Shown one piece after another: positions 8,413 to 17,400 of a stretch of 17,983 bases of DNA. The notes beneath the pieces are model-generated. The model did no database searches, was not told where the DNA came from, and was given only the letters and a program-made list of their open reading frames with translations. Source of the stretch: Treponema sp. (GTDB lineage Bacteria > Spirochaetota > Spirochaetia > Treponematales > Breznakiellaceae); assembly GCA_031263265.1 (NCBI GenBank), contig JAISGE010000007.1:1-17983 (forward strand), read 5' to 3'. Position 1 is the stretch's first letter, and every line of letters starts with the position of its first letter. Position numbers and translations under genes: made by a program.

Positions 8413-10986
8413 ATGCCCAATCAATTTTTTCATAGTAACGTAGCCATTGTTCCGGCTAACCAGGGGTATCTGCCGCGGCCCTCGGTATGCCAATTATTGG
8501 AAAAGGCCATACACAGCCCACTTATTACCGTGGTTGCCGGGACAGGGTATGGTAAAACCCAAGCGGTGTATGCTTTTTTACAGGAATATAATGTGGTTAC
8601 TATCTGGCTTCAGCTCTCAGACACAGACAACCTACGAGCCAGGTTTTGGGAAAATTTTATCCGGGCTATTTCTTTGTCTAATAAGCACTTTGCCGCCCGA
8701 TTAGCGGAGATTGGTTTCCCAGAGACTGAACGGCAATTCGATAGATACCTCACCGTTCCTAACGAAGAGCTGAACCCGGACAGGAAATATATCCTTGTGT
8801 TGGATGATTTTCATCATATCCACGATAAAGGGATTTTGCATTTTGTGGAACGTTCGGTTACTATACCCTATCTCAATATTACGACTATTATTATTTCCCG
8901 GGTTGAGCCTGATATAAACACCATACCCCTCCTTTCCAAGGGACTGTTGGTCACCATAAGCGAAGAGGATCTCCGGTTCAGTCAAGATGAAATAAACGAT
9001 TATTTTCACAGCCAGCATATTAACCTGTCCCCTGAGATGGTGTCCGCCATGTATCAGGATACCGAAGGATGGGCCTTTGCCATTAACCTCTTAGGGTTAG
9101 CCATAAAACACGATCCTACCGGCGCCGGTTATGCCCGGTCTTCCATGAAACTGAATATTTTCAAGCTGATTGAACATGAAATATGGGGAACCCTATCCCC
9201 TGACGTGCAGCATTACCTCATTAAGCTCTCCCTCATTGACCGGTGGCCTCGGGAACTGCTGGCAGCATTGACCGGCGATACGGGTCTCATCGAGGCAATG
9301 GAACGGATAGGTTCCTTTATCCGCTTTGATTCCTATTTAAATGCCTACCGGATCCACCACCTGTTTCTGGAATATTTGGGCGAAAAGCAGCATGAGCTTT
9401 CTTTGGAGGAGAAACAAGAGGTTTACGCCAAAGCCGCTCAGTGGTGCGGGGAAAACCAACTCCGCATGGACGCGCTCAGCTATTATGAACGGATAGGGGA
9501 TTACCAAAATATTATTAAGATAAGCTACACCTTTCCCCAAATAATGGCCAATGATATTGCCGCTTTCCTGTTGGAAATATTAGACCGGGCACCCACGCAT
9601 ATCTATGAGCGCTACACCAACGCCTATGCGGTTCGAACCCGTCTTCTTTTGAACCTGGGAAAGTTTCAGCAGGTGTTTGCGGAATTGAACGCCATAAAAG
9701 AACAGTTTGAGCCTCGGCCGTTCTCTGCATTTAATTGCTATGTGTTATACGGCTGCTACAATAACCTGGGGTTTCACGGCTTAATCACCTGTAGGGATAC
9801 CCATCGCTATGATTTTGTGCAGTATTTTGAGAAAGCAAACCACTGCTTCTTGACCGGTAAGTTCAGCGCGTCTGCCGGGCCGGTAAATAGTGCGACTATC
9901 GGCACCTGGGTTTGTAGGATCAGTACAGCGGATCCCCAAGACCTGGAGCACTTTATCCAGGCCATTACCCAGGCGGTTCCCTATATGTCCAATTGCATGG
10001 GGGGATGCGCCTATGGCATTGATGATCTTGCCCGGTGTGAGGTAGCGTATTTTAAAGGGGGCATACCCAATGCAGAACAAAGTGCCACTCAAGCCATCTA
10101 TAAGGCCCGGGACAAACACCAGTATGAGATTGAGCACCGCGCGCTTTTTTTTCTCTTACGCATTGGTCTGTTTCAGGGAAACCCGGAAAAGCTTGAGCAT
10201 ATTTTCTCCCAATTAAACGCGCAACTCAAGGAGAAAGCGTATATATACCGGTATACCTTATATGATATTGTCATGGGCTGGTTTTATGCCCAGATAGGGC
10301 AAACCCATAGGCTTGTTCCGTGGTTAAGAAATGATTTTGAAGCCAGTGATTTGAATACCCTGTTACACGGACTGGAAATTGAGGTCAAGATAAAATACCA
10401 GTTATCTGAAAAACGGTATCCTGCGGTCTTGGCTATTCTGGAAAGCCAGGAACATACCCATAACATGGGAGGCTTCCTGTTTGGACAGATTAACCTCAAG
10501 ATCTGGGAAGCGGTATGTCTGTATCATCAGAGAGAAACCGCGGGGAGTTTCAGGGCCTTGGAGGCAGCTTATGGGTTGTCCCGTGCTAATGGGCTGGACA
10601 TGTTCTTCATCGAGATGGGTAAAGATATGCGTACCTTGGCGAGTGCGGCCTTACGGAGCCGCCTGTGCCCGCTCCCCCGTTCATGGCTGGAAAAGATCAT
10701 GCACCAGTCATCGGCTTATGCGAAAAAGCTCGTGATAGTAGCCAAGTACTACACTTCCCAGGCGCAACATGCTTCAGCACATGTAAGCCTCTCCTGGCGG
10801 GAGAAGAAAATACTCATCGGGCTATCTGAGGGATTAACCAGGGAAGAGATTGCGGATAGCTCCTCCATATCGATCAACACGGTTAAGGCAGGCATTAGAA
10901 GTGTGTATAACAAATTAGGGGCCATAAACCGGGCGGATGCCATACGGATAGCTGCCAGCCAAGGCATCGTAAGCCATGAGGAGTAA
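8413..10986 (+). CDS. MalT-like ATP-dependent LuxR-family transcriptional regulator
   Basis: This 857-residue cytoplasmic regulator of the MalT/LAL type would be a STAND-class ATPase that oligomerises when ligand and ATP bind and then activates transcription. The N-terminal NTPase (about 20-330) has a P-loop AGTGYGKT (42-49) and Walker B YILVLDDFHH (D131-D132). A long helical middle region (about 370-780) is compatible with TPR-like repeats that sense ligand. The C-terminal LuxR helix-turn-helix (about 793-853) contains LSWREKKILIGLSEGLT, the IADSSSISINTVKAGI recognition part and RADAIRIA. AAGGAG at 8402-8407 sits five bases before ATG 8413. Length is close to MalT (about 900 aa). It is monocistronic in this window, with no sugar-use genes nearby, so target and ligand are unknown. 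It may act on itself or on the efflux operon downstream. Confidence 0.93.
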   Translation: MPNQFFHSNVAIVPANQGYLPRPSVCQLLEKAIHSPLITVVAGTGYGKTQAVYAFLQEYNVVTIWLQLSDTDNLRARFWENFIRAISLSNKHFAARLAEIGFPETERQFDRYLTVPNEELNPDRKYILVLDDFHHIHDKGILHFVERSVTIPYLNITTIIISRVEPDINTIPLLSKGLLVTISEEDLRFSQDEINDYFHSQHINLSPEMVSAMYQDTEGWAFAINLLGLAIKHDPTGAGYARSSMKLNIFKLIEHEIWGTLSPDVQHYLIKLSLIDRWPRELLAALTGDTGLIEAMERIGSFIRFDSYLNAYRIHHLFLEYLGEKQHELSLEEKQEVYAKAAQWCGENQLRMDALSYYERIGDYQNIIKISYTFPQIMANDIAAFLLEILDRAPTHIYERYTNAYAVRTRLLLNLGKFQQVFAELNAIKEQFEPRPFSAFNCYVLYGCYNNLGFHGLITCRDTHRYDFVQYFEKANHCFLTGKFSASAGPVNSATIGTWVCRISTADPQDLEHFIQAITQAVPYMSNCMGGCAYGIDDLARCEVAYFKGGIPNAEQSATQAIYKARDKHQYEIEHRALFFLLRIGLFQGNPEKLEHIFSQLNAQLKEKAYIYRYTLYDIVMGWFYAQIGQTHRLVPWLRNDFEASDLNTLLHGLEIEVKIKYQLSEKRYPAVLAILESQEHTHNMGGFLFGQINLKIWEAVCLYHQRETAGSFRALEAAYGLSRANGLDMFFIEMGKDMRTLASAALRSRLCPLPRSWLEKIMHQSSAYAKKLVIVAKYYTSQAQHASAHVSLSWREKKILIGLSEGLTREEIADSSSISINTVKAGIRSVYNKLGAINRADAIRIAASQGIVSHEE

Positions 10987-11044
10987 ACCTCATCAGCACG
11001 GTTTCATGGACCTAGTACCCTTAACCCAAGGGGAGTGGGTAGCT

Positions 11045-11224
11045 ATGAGGCGAATATCCTGTTACAACTGGATGAGAGCGACAATACCGGACCAGGAAGT
11101 AATAGCCACACCCTGCGACTGTCAGGTAGGCCTTGTGTACCGGGTCAGTAAACAGAGTGTGATCTTCGGCACACATGTCCAGCTTGAGGATAACGCATTT
11201 GACAAGGATTTTAAGCGCTTTTAG
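11045..11224 (+). CDS. Possible small hypothetical protein, 59 aa
   Basis: ATG 11045 opens a 59-residue frame ending at TAG 11222-11224, preceded by a purine-rich GGGGAG at 11030-11035. The frame extends further upstream into the end of the regulator gene, but an earlier start at 10976 has no ribosome binding site of its own. The product (NWMRATIPDQEV near the start, VYRVSKQSVIFGTHV in the middle) is soluble with three Cys and matches no family I know. It may be a real small gene, a fragment of a larger one, or non-coding. Confidence 0.25.
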   Translation: MRRISCYNWMRATIPDQEVIATPCDCQVGLVYRVSKQSVIFGTHVQLEDNAFDKDFKRF

Positions 11225-11245
11225 GACGATAATCGGAAGCAGGCG

Positions 11246-11261
11246 GGAACGTATACGTTCC
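11246..11261. repeat. Perfect 16-bp palindrome
   Basis: GGAACGTATACGTTCC is a perfect dyad between the possible small gene and the end of the minus-strand pseudogene. As RNA it could form a six-pair stem with a TATA loop, extended by two more pairs after a bulge (11243-11263). No T tract follows on either strand, so it is not a standard intrinsic terminator. It may be a protein-binding site or a convergent-end hairpin. Confidence 0.4.
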
Positions 11262-11279
11262 GCGGCTCTGAATGGAGTT

Positions 11280-11902
11280 TCAGTACGCGATAAGGCTCTC
11301 GTGTATTTTCTTTGCAGCTATTAGTAATAGTACTGCGCTGATACCCACAATCAATTCCACCATATATACATTTTTTATAATACCTACTTGCATTGCCGCC
11401 GCAGGTATATCAACAAGCGCATGTACTGCTATTGCTAATGGATATAACCATAACTTTTTATTTCCATATACAGAATAATAAACTATTATTGATAACGATA
11501 TTTGTATCCCTATGGTAAACATACGTTCAATTCCGCCAATCAAAAATAAATACGATGGGGTTGTTACTAATGCTTCTCCTTGCAGATTTGCGGTTATTGT
11601 TTCTATTTTACTATTTTGAAACAAATGAAACGGGCCGTTTCTTCAAAAATACCTGCCATAAAAACACCATATATGATATACATAAAGGGTCTTTCCCTTA
11701 ATGCAAATCTGCTAAGAACAATAGAATGTATCGATTTTTCCAAGAGCAATACGAAAATGATAAATCCTGCAATACCCATAAGTACGGGAACAATGTTTAT
11801 GTTTGATTTTTTATAACAGAACATGAACAGACCGATTGGTAAACCGATTGAAATAATTGCTGAGATACTCGTAAAAATGATTGAAAAGATTGAAACCTGC
11901 AT
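11280..11902 (-). pseudogene. Decayed YhfC-family intramembrane peptidase gene (internal deletion and frame loss)
   Basis: Two minus-strand frames together cover one YhfC-like (putative membrane peptidase) protein. The first starts at ATG 11902 with GGAG seven bases upstream and runs to a TAG at 11603-11605: 99 residues with three membrane helices ending in AGIFEETARFICFKIVK, the family's EExxR motif. The second frame, usable only from a TTG near 11624, carries the C-terminal part: GGIERMFTIGIQISLSIIVYY, then HALVD (the HxxxD motif) and a last helix, ending at 11280. In full-length relatives a segment with a Gly-His-Gly-Gly motif lies between these halves. Here it is absent and the frame shifts. 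About 205 residues are encoded against roughly 250-260 expected. Base composition is far more AT-rich than the neighbours, suggesting acquisition by transfer. Family assignment is from motif order and recall. Confidence 0.65.
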
Positions 11903-11928
11903 TATTAGCTCCGCTTTCTTTTTATCAT

Positions 11929-11957
11929 ATTTTATTTTTCAGGTCAATAGTTTTCAA
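11929..11957 (-). promoter_or_regulatory. Sigma-70-type promoter of the YhfC-like pseudogene
   Basis: Reading the minus strand, TTGAAA (11957-11952) is followed after 17 bases by TAAAAT (11934-11929). Each hexamer matches the sigma-70 consensus at 5 of 6 positions, and the spacing is ideal. The predicted start lies about 20 bases before the pseudogene's start codon. A good promoter and ribosome binding site in front of a broken frame suggest recent decay. Confidence 0.5.
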
Positions 11958-12029
11958 AAAATTGAGCGGGTATTTCGCCTCACTCCGTAGAGGAAAATCT
12001 TTTCCCTTATGATGCTGGGTCAGGCCACC

Positions 12030-12044
12030 GCCGTATGTTACGGC
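12030..12044. repeat. Short inverted repeat in the efflux operon leader
   Basis: GCCGTA-TGT-TACGGC gives a six-pair stem with a three-base loop, in a GC-rich patch between the divergent pseudogene and efflux operon starts. No T tract follows. It could be a hairpin or an operator, and nothing further can be said. Confidence 0.3.
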
Positions 12045-12068
12045 CGCGCAGCCCTTGGCCGGGGGAAT

Positions 12069-12119
12069 CCGGTATTTTCTTCTTTATCAGTTGTAACTAT
12101 AAAACAAGGCCGGTATTTT
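12069..12119. repeat. Direct repeat CCGGTATTTT upstream of the efflux operon
   Basis: The identical 10-mer CCGGTATTTT occurs at 12069-12078 and again at 12110-12119, 41 bp apart (close to four helical turns). The second copy contains the candidate -10 element of the efflux operon, so a regulator binding these sites would block or position RNA polymerase. Direct observation is limited to the repeat; the role is inferred. Confidence 0.4.
12091..12119 (+). promoter_or_regulatory. Candidate promoter of the efflux operon
   Basis: TTGTAA (12091-12096) and TATTTT (12114-12119) are separated by 17 bases, each matching the sigma-70 consensus at 4 of 6 positions. They lie about 40 bases before the first gene of the operon in an AT-rich leader. 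The match is moderate, so an activator may be needed. Confidence 0.35.
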
Positions 12120-12160
12120 AAATAGTAGTAATACATTTAATTAAATAGGTGGAGCCGATG

Positions 12161-13492
12161 ATGTTCCAGAGAGGTGCCCTTTTATGGGGATTTTTCTTAG
12201 GTTTTTGTCCTGTCTTCCATGGAGTAACAGAAGAAGCCGCAACCGTGCTGAGCCTTTCCCTGGACCAGGCCGTGGAAGCGGCAGTGGAACAAAGTTTCAG
12301 CCTGCAAAAAAGTGCCATAGACTTGAACGCGGCTCAGTATGCCGCAGAGCATCTATGGTCGGAACTCTTCCCCTCGATAAGCCTCGGTGCTGGACTGAGT
12401 TACGGTACCCCGCTGTTTACTGGCCAGGGCTTTCAAGCGGCTAAAAGCGGCCTTGGGTACAGTGTTTCAGCAGGGCTGAACCTGAGCTTACAAGGGGGAC
12501 TGCCCAGTGCCATGAAAATCATTGCATTGGCCTACAAGAGCGAGTTGTTGAATTATGAAAATGCCCGGCAGCAGTTGGAAATCCAGGTTACCAAGACCTT
12601 TTATACCCTGCTGGCAGATCAGAACCGGCTGGCTTTCCTTGCAGAAAGTCTTGACCTGGCAGAAAAGCAGCAGGAAAAAAGCAGGATTGCCTTTGAGCAT
12701 GGGCTTACCGGAGAGCTGAGTTATCTGCAAACCCGGCTCAGTGTGGAAACCGCTAAACTTGAGTTGTACAAGGGGAGAACTGCCTATGATACCACCCTGC
12801 GGGATTTTCTCTTTCTTTTAGGATATACCCAGACCGAGGAAATCAGACCGGTAGTTCTGGAAGGCTCCCTCGTGATCCAGCCCTTAGAAGCGGATTCGGA
12901 AACCCTGATTCTCCGCTACCTTGCCAAACGGCCGGATATTCTGAGTATGCGTCAGCAAATTGAGCGTTTACACTACCAGGAAACCAGAACCGTCCTGGAT
13001 GCCCGTGCCCCTTCCTTGAGCCTTTCCGCGCAATGGCGGGGAAGCGGGGGCGGGTCAGGAGACTTTTCAGATACCCTCAGTGGAAGCCTGAATCTCTCCA
13101 TTCCCCTGGATCCGTGGATCCCTGGTACCAAGAAAAGCCAATCCATTACTGAGGCCAGTGCTACGGTTGAAAAGGCCCGGCTGGATCTGAAAAACACCGA
13201 GCATACTGCCAGGTCGCAGATTCGCTCCCTTACCGCAAGCTTGAGGAGTTCCTGGGATAGCATTGAGATAGCCCGGTTCAGGGCCGAGATTGCCGAGCGA
13301 ACCTATACCTTGACGGAACAGGGGTTTCAACGGGGTACAGTGGAGTTCCTGGAACTGGAAGATACCCGGCGTAAATGGGCCGAAGCCCGGCAGCAGTTGG
13401 TAGACGGTGAATTGGCTTATGGACTTATGATCTTAGACCTCGCGGCAGCCCTAAACACAGACTGGAGGAGTATAGCACACCATGAATTCTAA
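12161..13492 (+). CDS. TolC-family outer membrane efflux protein (BesC-like)
   Basis: This 443-residue outer membrane channel would form the exit duct of the tripartite pump. The N-terminal hydrophobic stretch (ALLWGFFLGFCPVFHG) is a signal peptide. Two repeated helical/beta OEP halves follow, typical of TolC: the first begins LSLDQAVEAAVEQS and has SYLQTRLSVETAKLELYKGR near the middle; the second includes KRPDILSMRQQIERLHYQE and ends with FLELEDTRRKWAEARQQLVD. Start codons ATG 12158 and ATG 12161 are adjacent in frame. 12161 has GGAG six bases upstream; a GTG at 12149 is also open but overlaps the ribosome binding site. Its last 11 bases overlap the adaptor gene, implying one mRNA. Length and repeat structure fit the family. 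Confidence 0.9.
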   Translation: MFQRGALLWGFFLGFCPVFHGVTEEAATVLSLSLDQAVEAAVEQSFSLQKSAIDLNAAQYAAEHLWSELFPSISLGAGLSYGTPLFTGQGFQAAKSGLGYSVSAGLNLSLQGGLPSAMKIIALAYKSELLNYENARQQLEIQVTKTFYTLLADQNRLAFLAESLDLAEKQQEKSRIAFEHGLTGELSYLQTRLSVETAKLELYKGRTAYDTTLRDFLFLLGYTQTEEIRPVVLEGSLVIQPLEADSETLILRYLAKRPDILSMRQQIERLHYQETRTVLDARAPSLSLSAQWRGSGGGSGDFSDTLSGSLNLSIPLDPWIPGTKKSQSITEASATVEKARLDLKNTEHTARSQIRSLTASLRSSWDSIEIARFRAEIAERTYTLTEQGFQRGTVEFLELEDTRRKWAEARQQLVDGELAYGLMILDLAAALNTDWRSIAHHEF

Positions 13493-14483
13493 GACCCGAA
13501 GCAAGGTAACCCGGATTGTAACCGGAGGAATCATCGGACTTATCCTGGTGTTTGCCGGATTGATAGGGATTACGTATGTGGGTAAGCAGCACGCGGTTTC
13601 AGGCAATAGAGCCGCTCCTCCGGGAGGCCCGCCCTCTGGGCAGAGTCGCGGCGCCCAGGCTGGAAACCGGGGGCCTGGAACCAGATCCGGGGAGCGCAAT
13701 GCCATTGCAGTTCGGGTAGAGGAAGTACGTCTGGGAACTATCGAGAACAAGGTGGTGATCAACGGGGATGTTCTCCCCCGAACTCAGGTACCAATCTATC
13801 CTACGGTTGCCGGGAAACTCACCGAGGCTCGCTTGCAGGTAGGGGATAGGGTACAGCAGGGCGCTACCGTGGCTATGGTCGATCCTTCCCGGCCTGGGGA
13901 GATCTATTCTCAAAGCCCGGTGCTCTCTCCCATCTCAGGAACGATCATTCAGGCCCCGGTGCAACCGGGGGACACCCTAACGAGCCAAACCCCGGTATAC
14001 GTGGTGGGGGATCTTTCCCGCTTGTTAGTGGAGACGTTTGTACCTGAACGGTTTTCCAATGCTGCCCGGCAGGGACTTTCCGCAGCGGTTTCTTTGGAAG
14101 CCCTGCCTGGGGAGCTTTTCGATACGATCGTGGATGAGGTGAGTCCTGTCCTGGATACGGCAAGCCGAACCCTCAAGATCCGGCTCCGGTTTACCAGGCA
14201 GGATCCCCGGATCCGGGCGGGGATGTTTGCGATGGTGAATCTGGTAACCCATACTCGGCAGGATGTACCGGTCATTCCCCGGGAAGCGGTGATCAACACC
14301 TACGATTCCTGGATCGCGTTTGTGGTTACGGATCAACAGCGGGCCCAGCGCCGGGAATTACACTTAGGCCTGGAAAGTGAACAGGCTATCGAGATCCTCA
14401 GCGGGTTGGAACCAGGAGAATGGGTAGTAACGGGAGGACAAAACTTTCTTTCCGATAATGATCCGGTTCGTGTGGTTCAGTAA
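13482..14483 (+). CDS. RND efflux periplasmic adaptor, short hairpin-less type (BesA-like)
   Basis: The 333-residue adaptor bridges the RND pump and the outer membrane channel. Residues about 11-33 are an uncleaved membrane anchor or signal. A Pro/Gly/Arg-rich linker (about 42-72) follows. The two lipoyl half-motifs are at about 103-134 (VPIYPTVAGKLTEARLQVGD) and 146-175 (SPVLSPISGTIIQAPVQPGD). They are separated by only about a dozen residues (PSRPGEIYSQ), so the long coiled-coil hairpin that contacts TolC in AcrA-type adaptors is absent. A beta-barrel (about 180-260) and a membrane-proximal domain (about 262-333, ending GLEPGEWVVTGGQ) complete it. Borrelia BesA is a structurally known adaptor lacking this hairpin. 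Start ATG 13482 overlaps the previous gene by 11 bases; GGAGGAG lies upstream. Confidence 0.92.
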   Translation: MNSKTRSKVTRIVTGGIIGLILVFAGLIGITYVGKQHAVSGNRAAPPGGPPSGQSRGAQAGNRGPGTRSGERNAIAVRVEEVRLGTIENKVVINGDVLPRTQVPIYPTVAGKLTEARLQVGDRVQQGATVAMVDPSRPGEIYSQSPVLSPISGTIIQAPVQPGDTLTSQTPVYVVGDLSRLLVETFVPERFSNAARQGLSAAVSLEALPGELFDTIVDEVSPVLDTASRTLKIRLRFTRQDPRIRAGMFAMVNLVTHTRQDVPVIPREAVINTYDSWIAFVVTDQQRAQRRELHLGLESEQAIEILSGLEPGEWVVTGGQNFLSDNDPVRVVQ

Positions 14484-14495
14484 GGGGTATAAGGC

Positions 14496-17400
14496 ATGAA
14501 CATTTCAGCATATTCAGTCAAACGGCCGGTAACGATTGTGGTGCTGTACGCCCTGGCTATGGGTATTGCCGCCACCTTGATTCCCTCTATCGCAGTGGAT
14601 CTGTACCCTTCCACTGCCCAGCCCGTGCTGTCCATATTTACCAGTTTCCCTGGAGCAGGGTCTGCAGATGTGGAGCGGAATATCACCATGCCTTTGGAAC
14701 GGGCCTTGGCCTCGTCCCGGGGGCTGGTGAATATGACCAGTAACTCTTCTTTTGAAAGCAGTTTTATCAACCTCAACTTCGCCTATGGTACTGATATGGA
14801 CAAGGCCATGACCGATGCCCAAACCTTGGTGAACCGTCTGGCCAACTCCCTCCCGGACGGCGCGGGAACGCCCACGGTGCGACGCTTCGATATGTCCGCC
14901 ATGCCCATCATGCGCCTGGTGGTTCGGGGTAATTACCCGCCGGATCAGCTCAGGCTCTTTGCAGAAGATGAAATCCAGGCCAGCATCGAACGGATCGATG
15001 GGGTGGCTTCTGCGGATGTTACCGGCGGTACTTCCCAGATCATCAAGGTAGCGGTTTCCTTAAACCGGCTTGGGGCCTTCAACCTCACCTTACAAGACAT
15101 AAGTACCGCGCTTAGAGGCCAGAACATCCTTTCCAGCGGGGGTAGTCTGAGCCGGGGGACGCGGGAATACCAGCTCCTCACCAGGCAGGAACTGACCAGC
15201 CTTGAGCAGGTAAAACGGCTGGTGGTAAAGACCGTCAGCCTCCCCGCATCAGGGATAAGCCAGCAGACCCGTTCCCAGGTGGTACGCCTTGAGGATATCG
15301 CGGAGGTGAGCCTCGCGTATAACGATAACGCCACCCGGGTCTACGTGAACGGCCAGAGCGGGGTGTACATCCAGGTTACCAGTGAAAGTGATAGCAACCA
15401 AGTACAGGTTGCCGGCCGGGTACGCGCTGCATTGGATGGCATCAATGCAGCCCTGCCCCAAGGCATCACCCTGGAAGTGCTCTCTGACAACACATCCCTC
15501 ATCAGCGCTACCTTGAACCAGGTCTATTCCAATGCCCTGCAGGGCGCGCTCTTATCCATGGTTATCCTCTTCATATTCCTGCGGAACATCAAGGGAACCA
15601 TCATCATCGGGCTTTCCATCCCCATATCCATCCTCCTTACCCTGATGTTCATGGCGGTTTTCGGCTTTACCTTAAATCTCCTCACCATGACGGGTCTCAT
15701 CCTGGGTTTGGGTATGACCGTGGATGCCTCTATTGTGATCCTGGACAATGTCCACAATTACCGGGAACGGGGGGCCAAGGCGGAAATCGCCGCGATCTTG
15801 GGCAGCCAGGAGATGCTCAGGGCCATCGTTACCTCTACCACCACCACCTTGTGCGTGTTTGTTCCCCTCATCATCTATAAAAACGACCTGGAGATGATGG
15901 GCCAGCTCTTTAGCGATCTTATCTTTACGGTGGTGATTTCCCTCATCTGTTCCCTGGTGGTGGCCTTGACCCTGGTACCGAGTCTCTGCGGTTCCATCCT
16001 GCGACTGGATACCCGCAAGCAGAAGCCCCTGAAGTTCCGGTTCCTGCGCATGCTCGACCAGGGCCTGGAACGGGTCTTCAAGAGCCTGGATGAGGGGTAT
16101 GGCCTGGCCATCCGCTACTGCCTGGATCACCGGCTTTTGATCCTGCTCTTGATTGTGCTCATCCTGGTCTTTTCCCTCATGCAGTTTGGAGGGATCGGCA
16201 TGAACCTCTTTATCCGGGCGAGAACCGATGATTCCATAAGCCTCAACCTCAGCCTGCCCCAGGGTACTCCTTTGGAGACCACTGAGCGGGTAGTACAGGA
16301 ACTAGAAGGGATTATTAGGGAAGAAATCCAGGGTTTCAGAAACATCATCCTTACCATCCGGCGGAGCGGGAACACCCAGGGAACCATTCAGATAACCCTT
16401 CCCCCACCTGCGGAACAGATCGATACCCCTGACCGGATCATCGCGAAACTAAGCCCTTATACCACGGCGATTCCCGGGGTTCAGGTTGCGTTTCGTGCGG
16501 GCCGTTCCATGGGCAATACCCAGGCAGTAGAAATCGCCATTGCTTCTCGTGACGCGGATGCGCTTATGGAAGTGGCCAATGAAATCAAAGGTATCATGGT
16601 TCGGTATCTGCCGGAAATCGAAAATCCCGAAGTAAACCTGAACGAAGGCGCTCCTCAACTGCATATTGAGATTAACCGGGATCGGGCTGCAGCGTTGGGG
16701 GTCTCTTTATCTGCGATTGCTGCGGAAATCCGGACCGCTATGGACGGTACTACTGCCACCACCATCAGCCACGGGGATAGGCTCATCAATGTAAACGTGA
16801 TGCTCCGGGAAGAGGATCGGGTAGGTCTTCCCAACCTGGATGCGATCTTTGTGTTGAGCCGGACTGGCGCACGCATATCCCTCTCCAACGTGGCTACCAT
16901 CACGGAAGGCCGTTCCCTCAGTTCCATACGCCGGGAAAATCAAGAACGGGTACTCAGGATAACCGGGGATCTTCCCCAGGGCATCGCGGTTACCGAGCTG
17001 CAGCAGCGGCTGGAAGAAACCGTGAAACAGTACTTGGTACCCCATGAGGGGGTAACGGTTCGCTACCTTGGGGAAGCACAAGAAATTCAAGCCTATAACC
17101 GCCGGTTTATGTTTATTATTGCTGCGGCGGTATTTCTGGTTTTTGGCATCATGGCCAGTCAATTTGAATCCTTTGTAGACCCGCTTATCATCTTTTTCTC
17201 GATTCCCCTGCTCTTTATCGGCGTCATCTGGATATACAAGATTGGCAACGAGGCCATGTCGGTGTTCTCCGCCGTGGGGATCGTGGCCCTCGTGGGGGTG
17301 GTGGTCAATAATGGTATTGTGCTGGTGGACTACACCAACACCCTTAGGGCCAGGGGGCTGCGGGTTCGTGATGCCTGCATTGAAGCCGGGAAGAACCGCC

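Noticed and set aside
11243..11263. Palindrome as an intrinsic terminator for the converging genes
   Set aside because: Neither strand has a T tract after the stem. It is listed as a palindrome instead.
11280..11624. Second half of the YhfC-like region as an independent 114-aa gene
   Set aside because: The only start is a TTG inside the preceding frame's end. Its content is the C-terminal half of one family, so a broken gene is the simpler reading.
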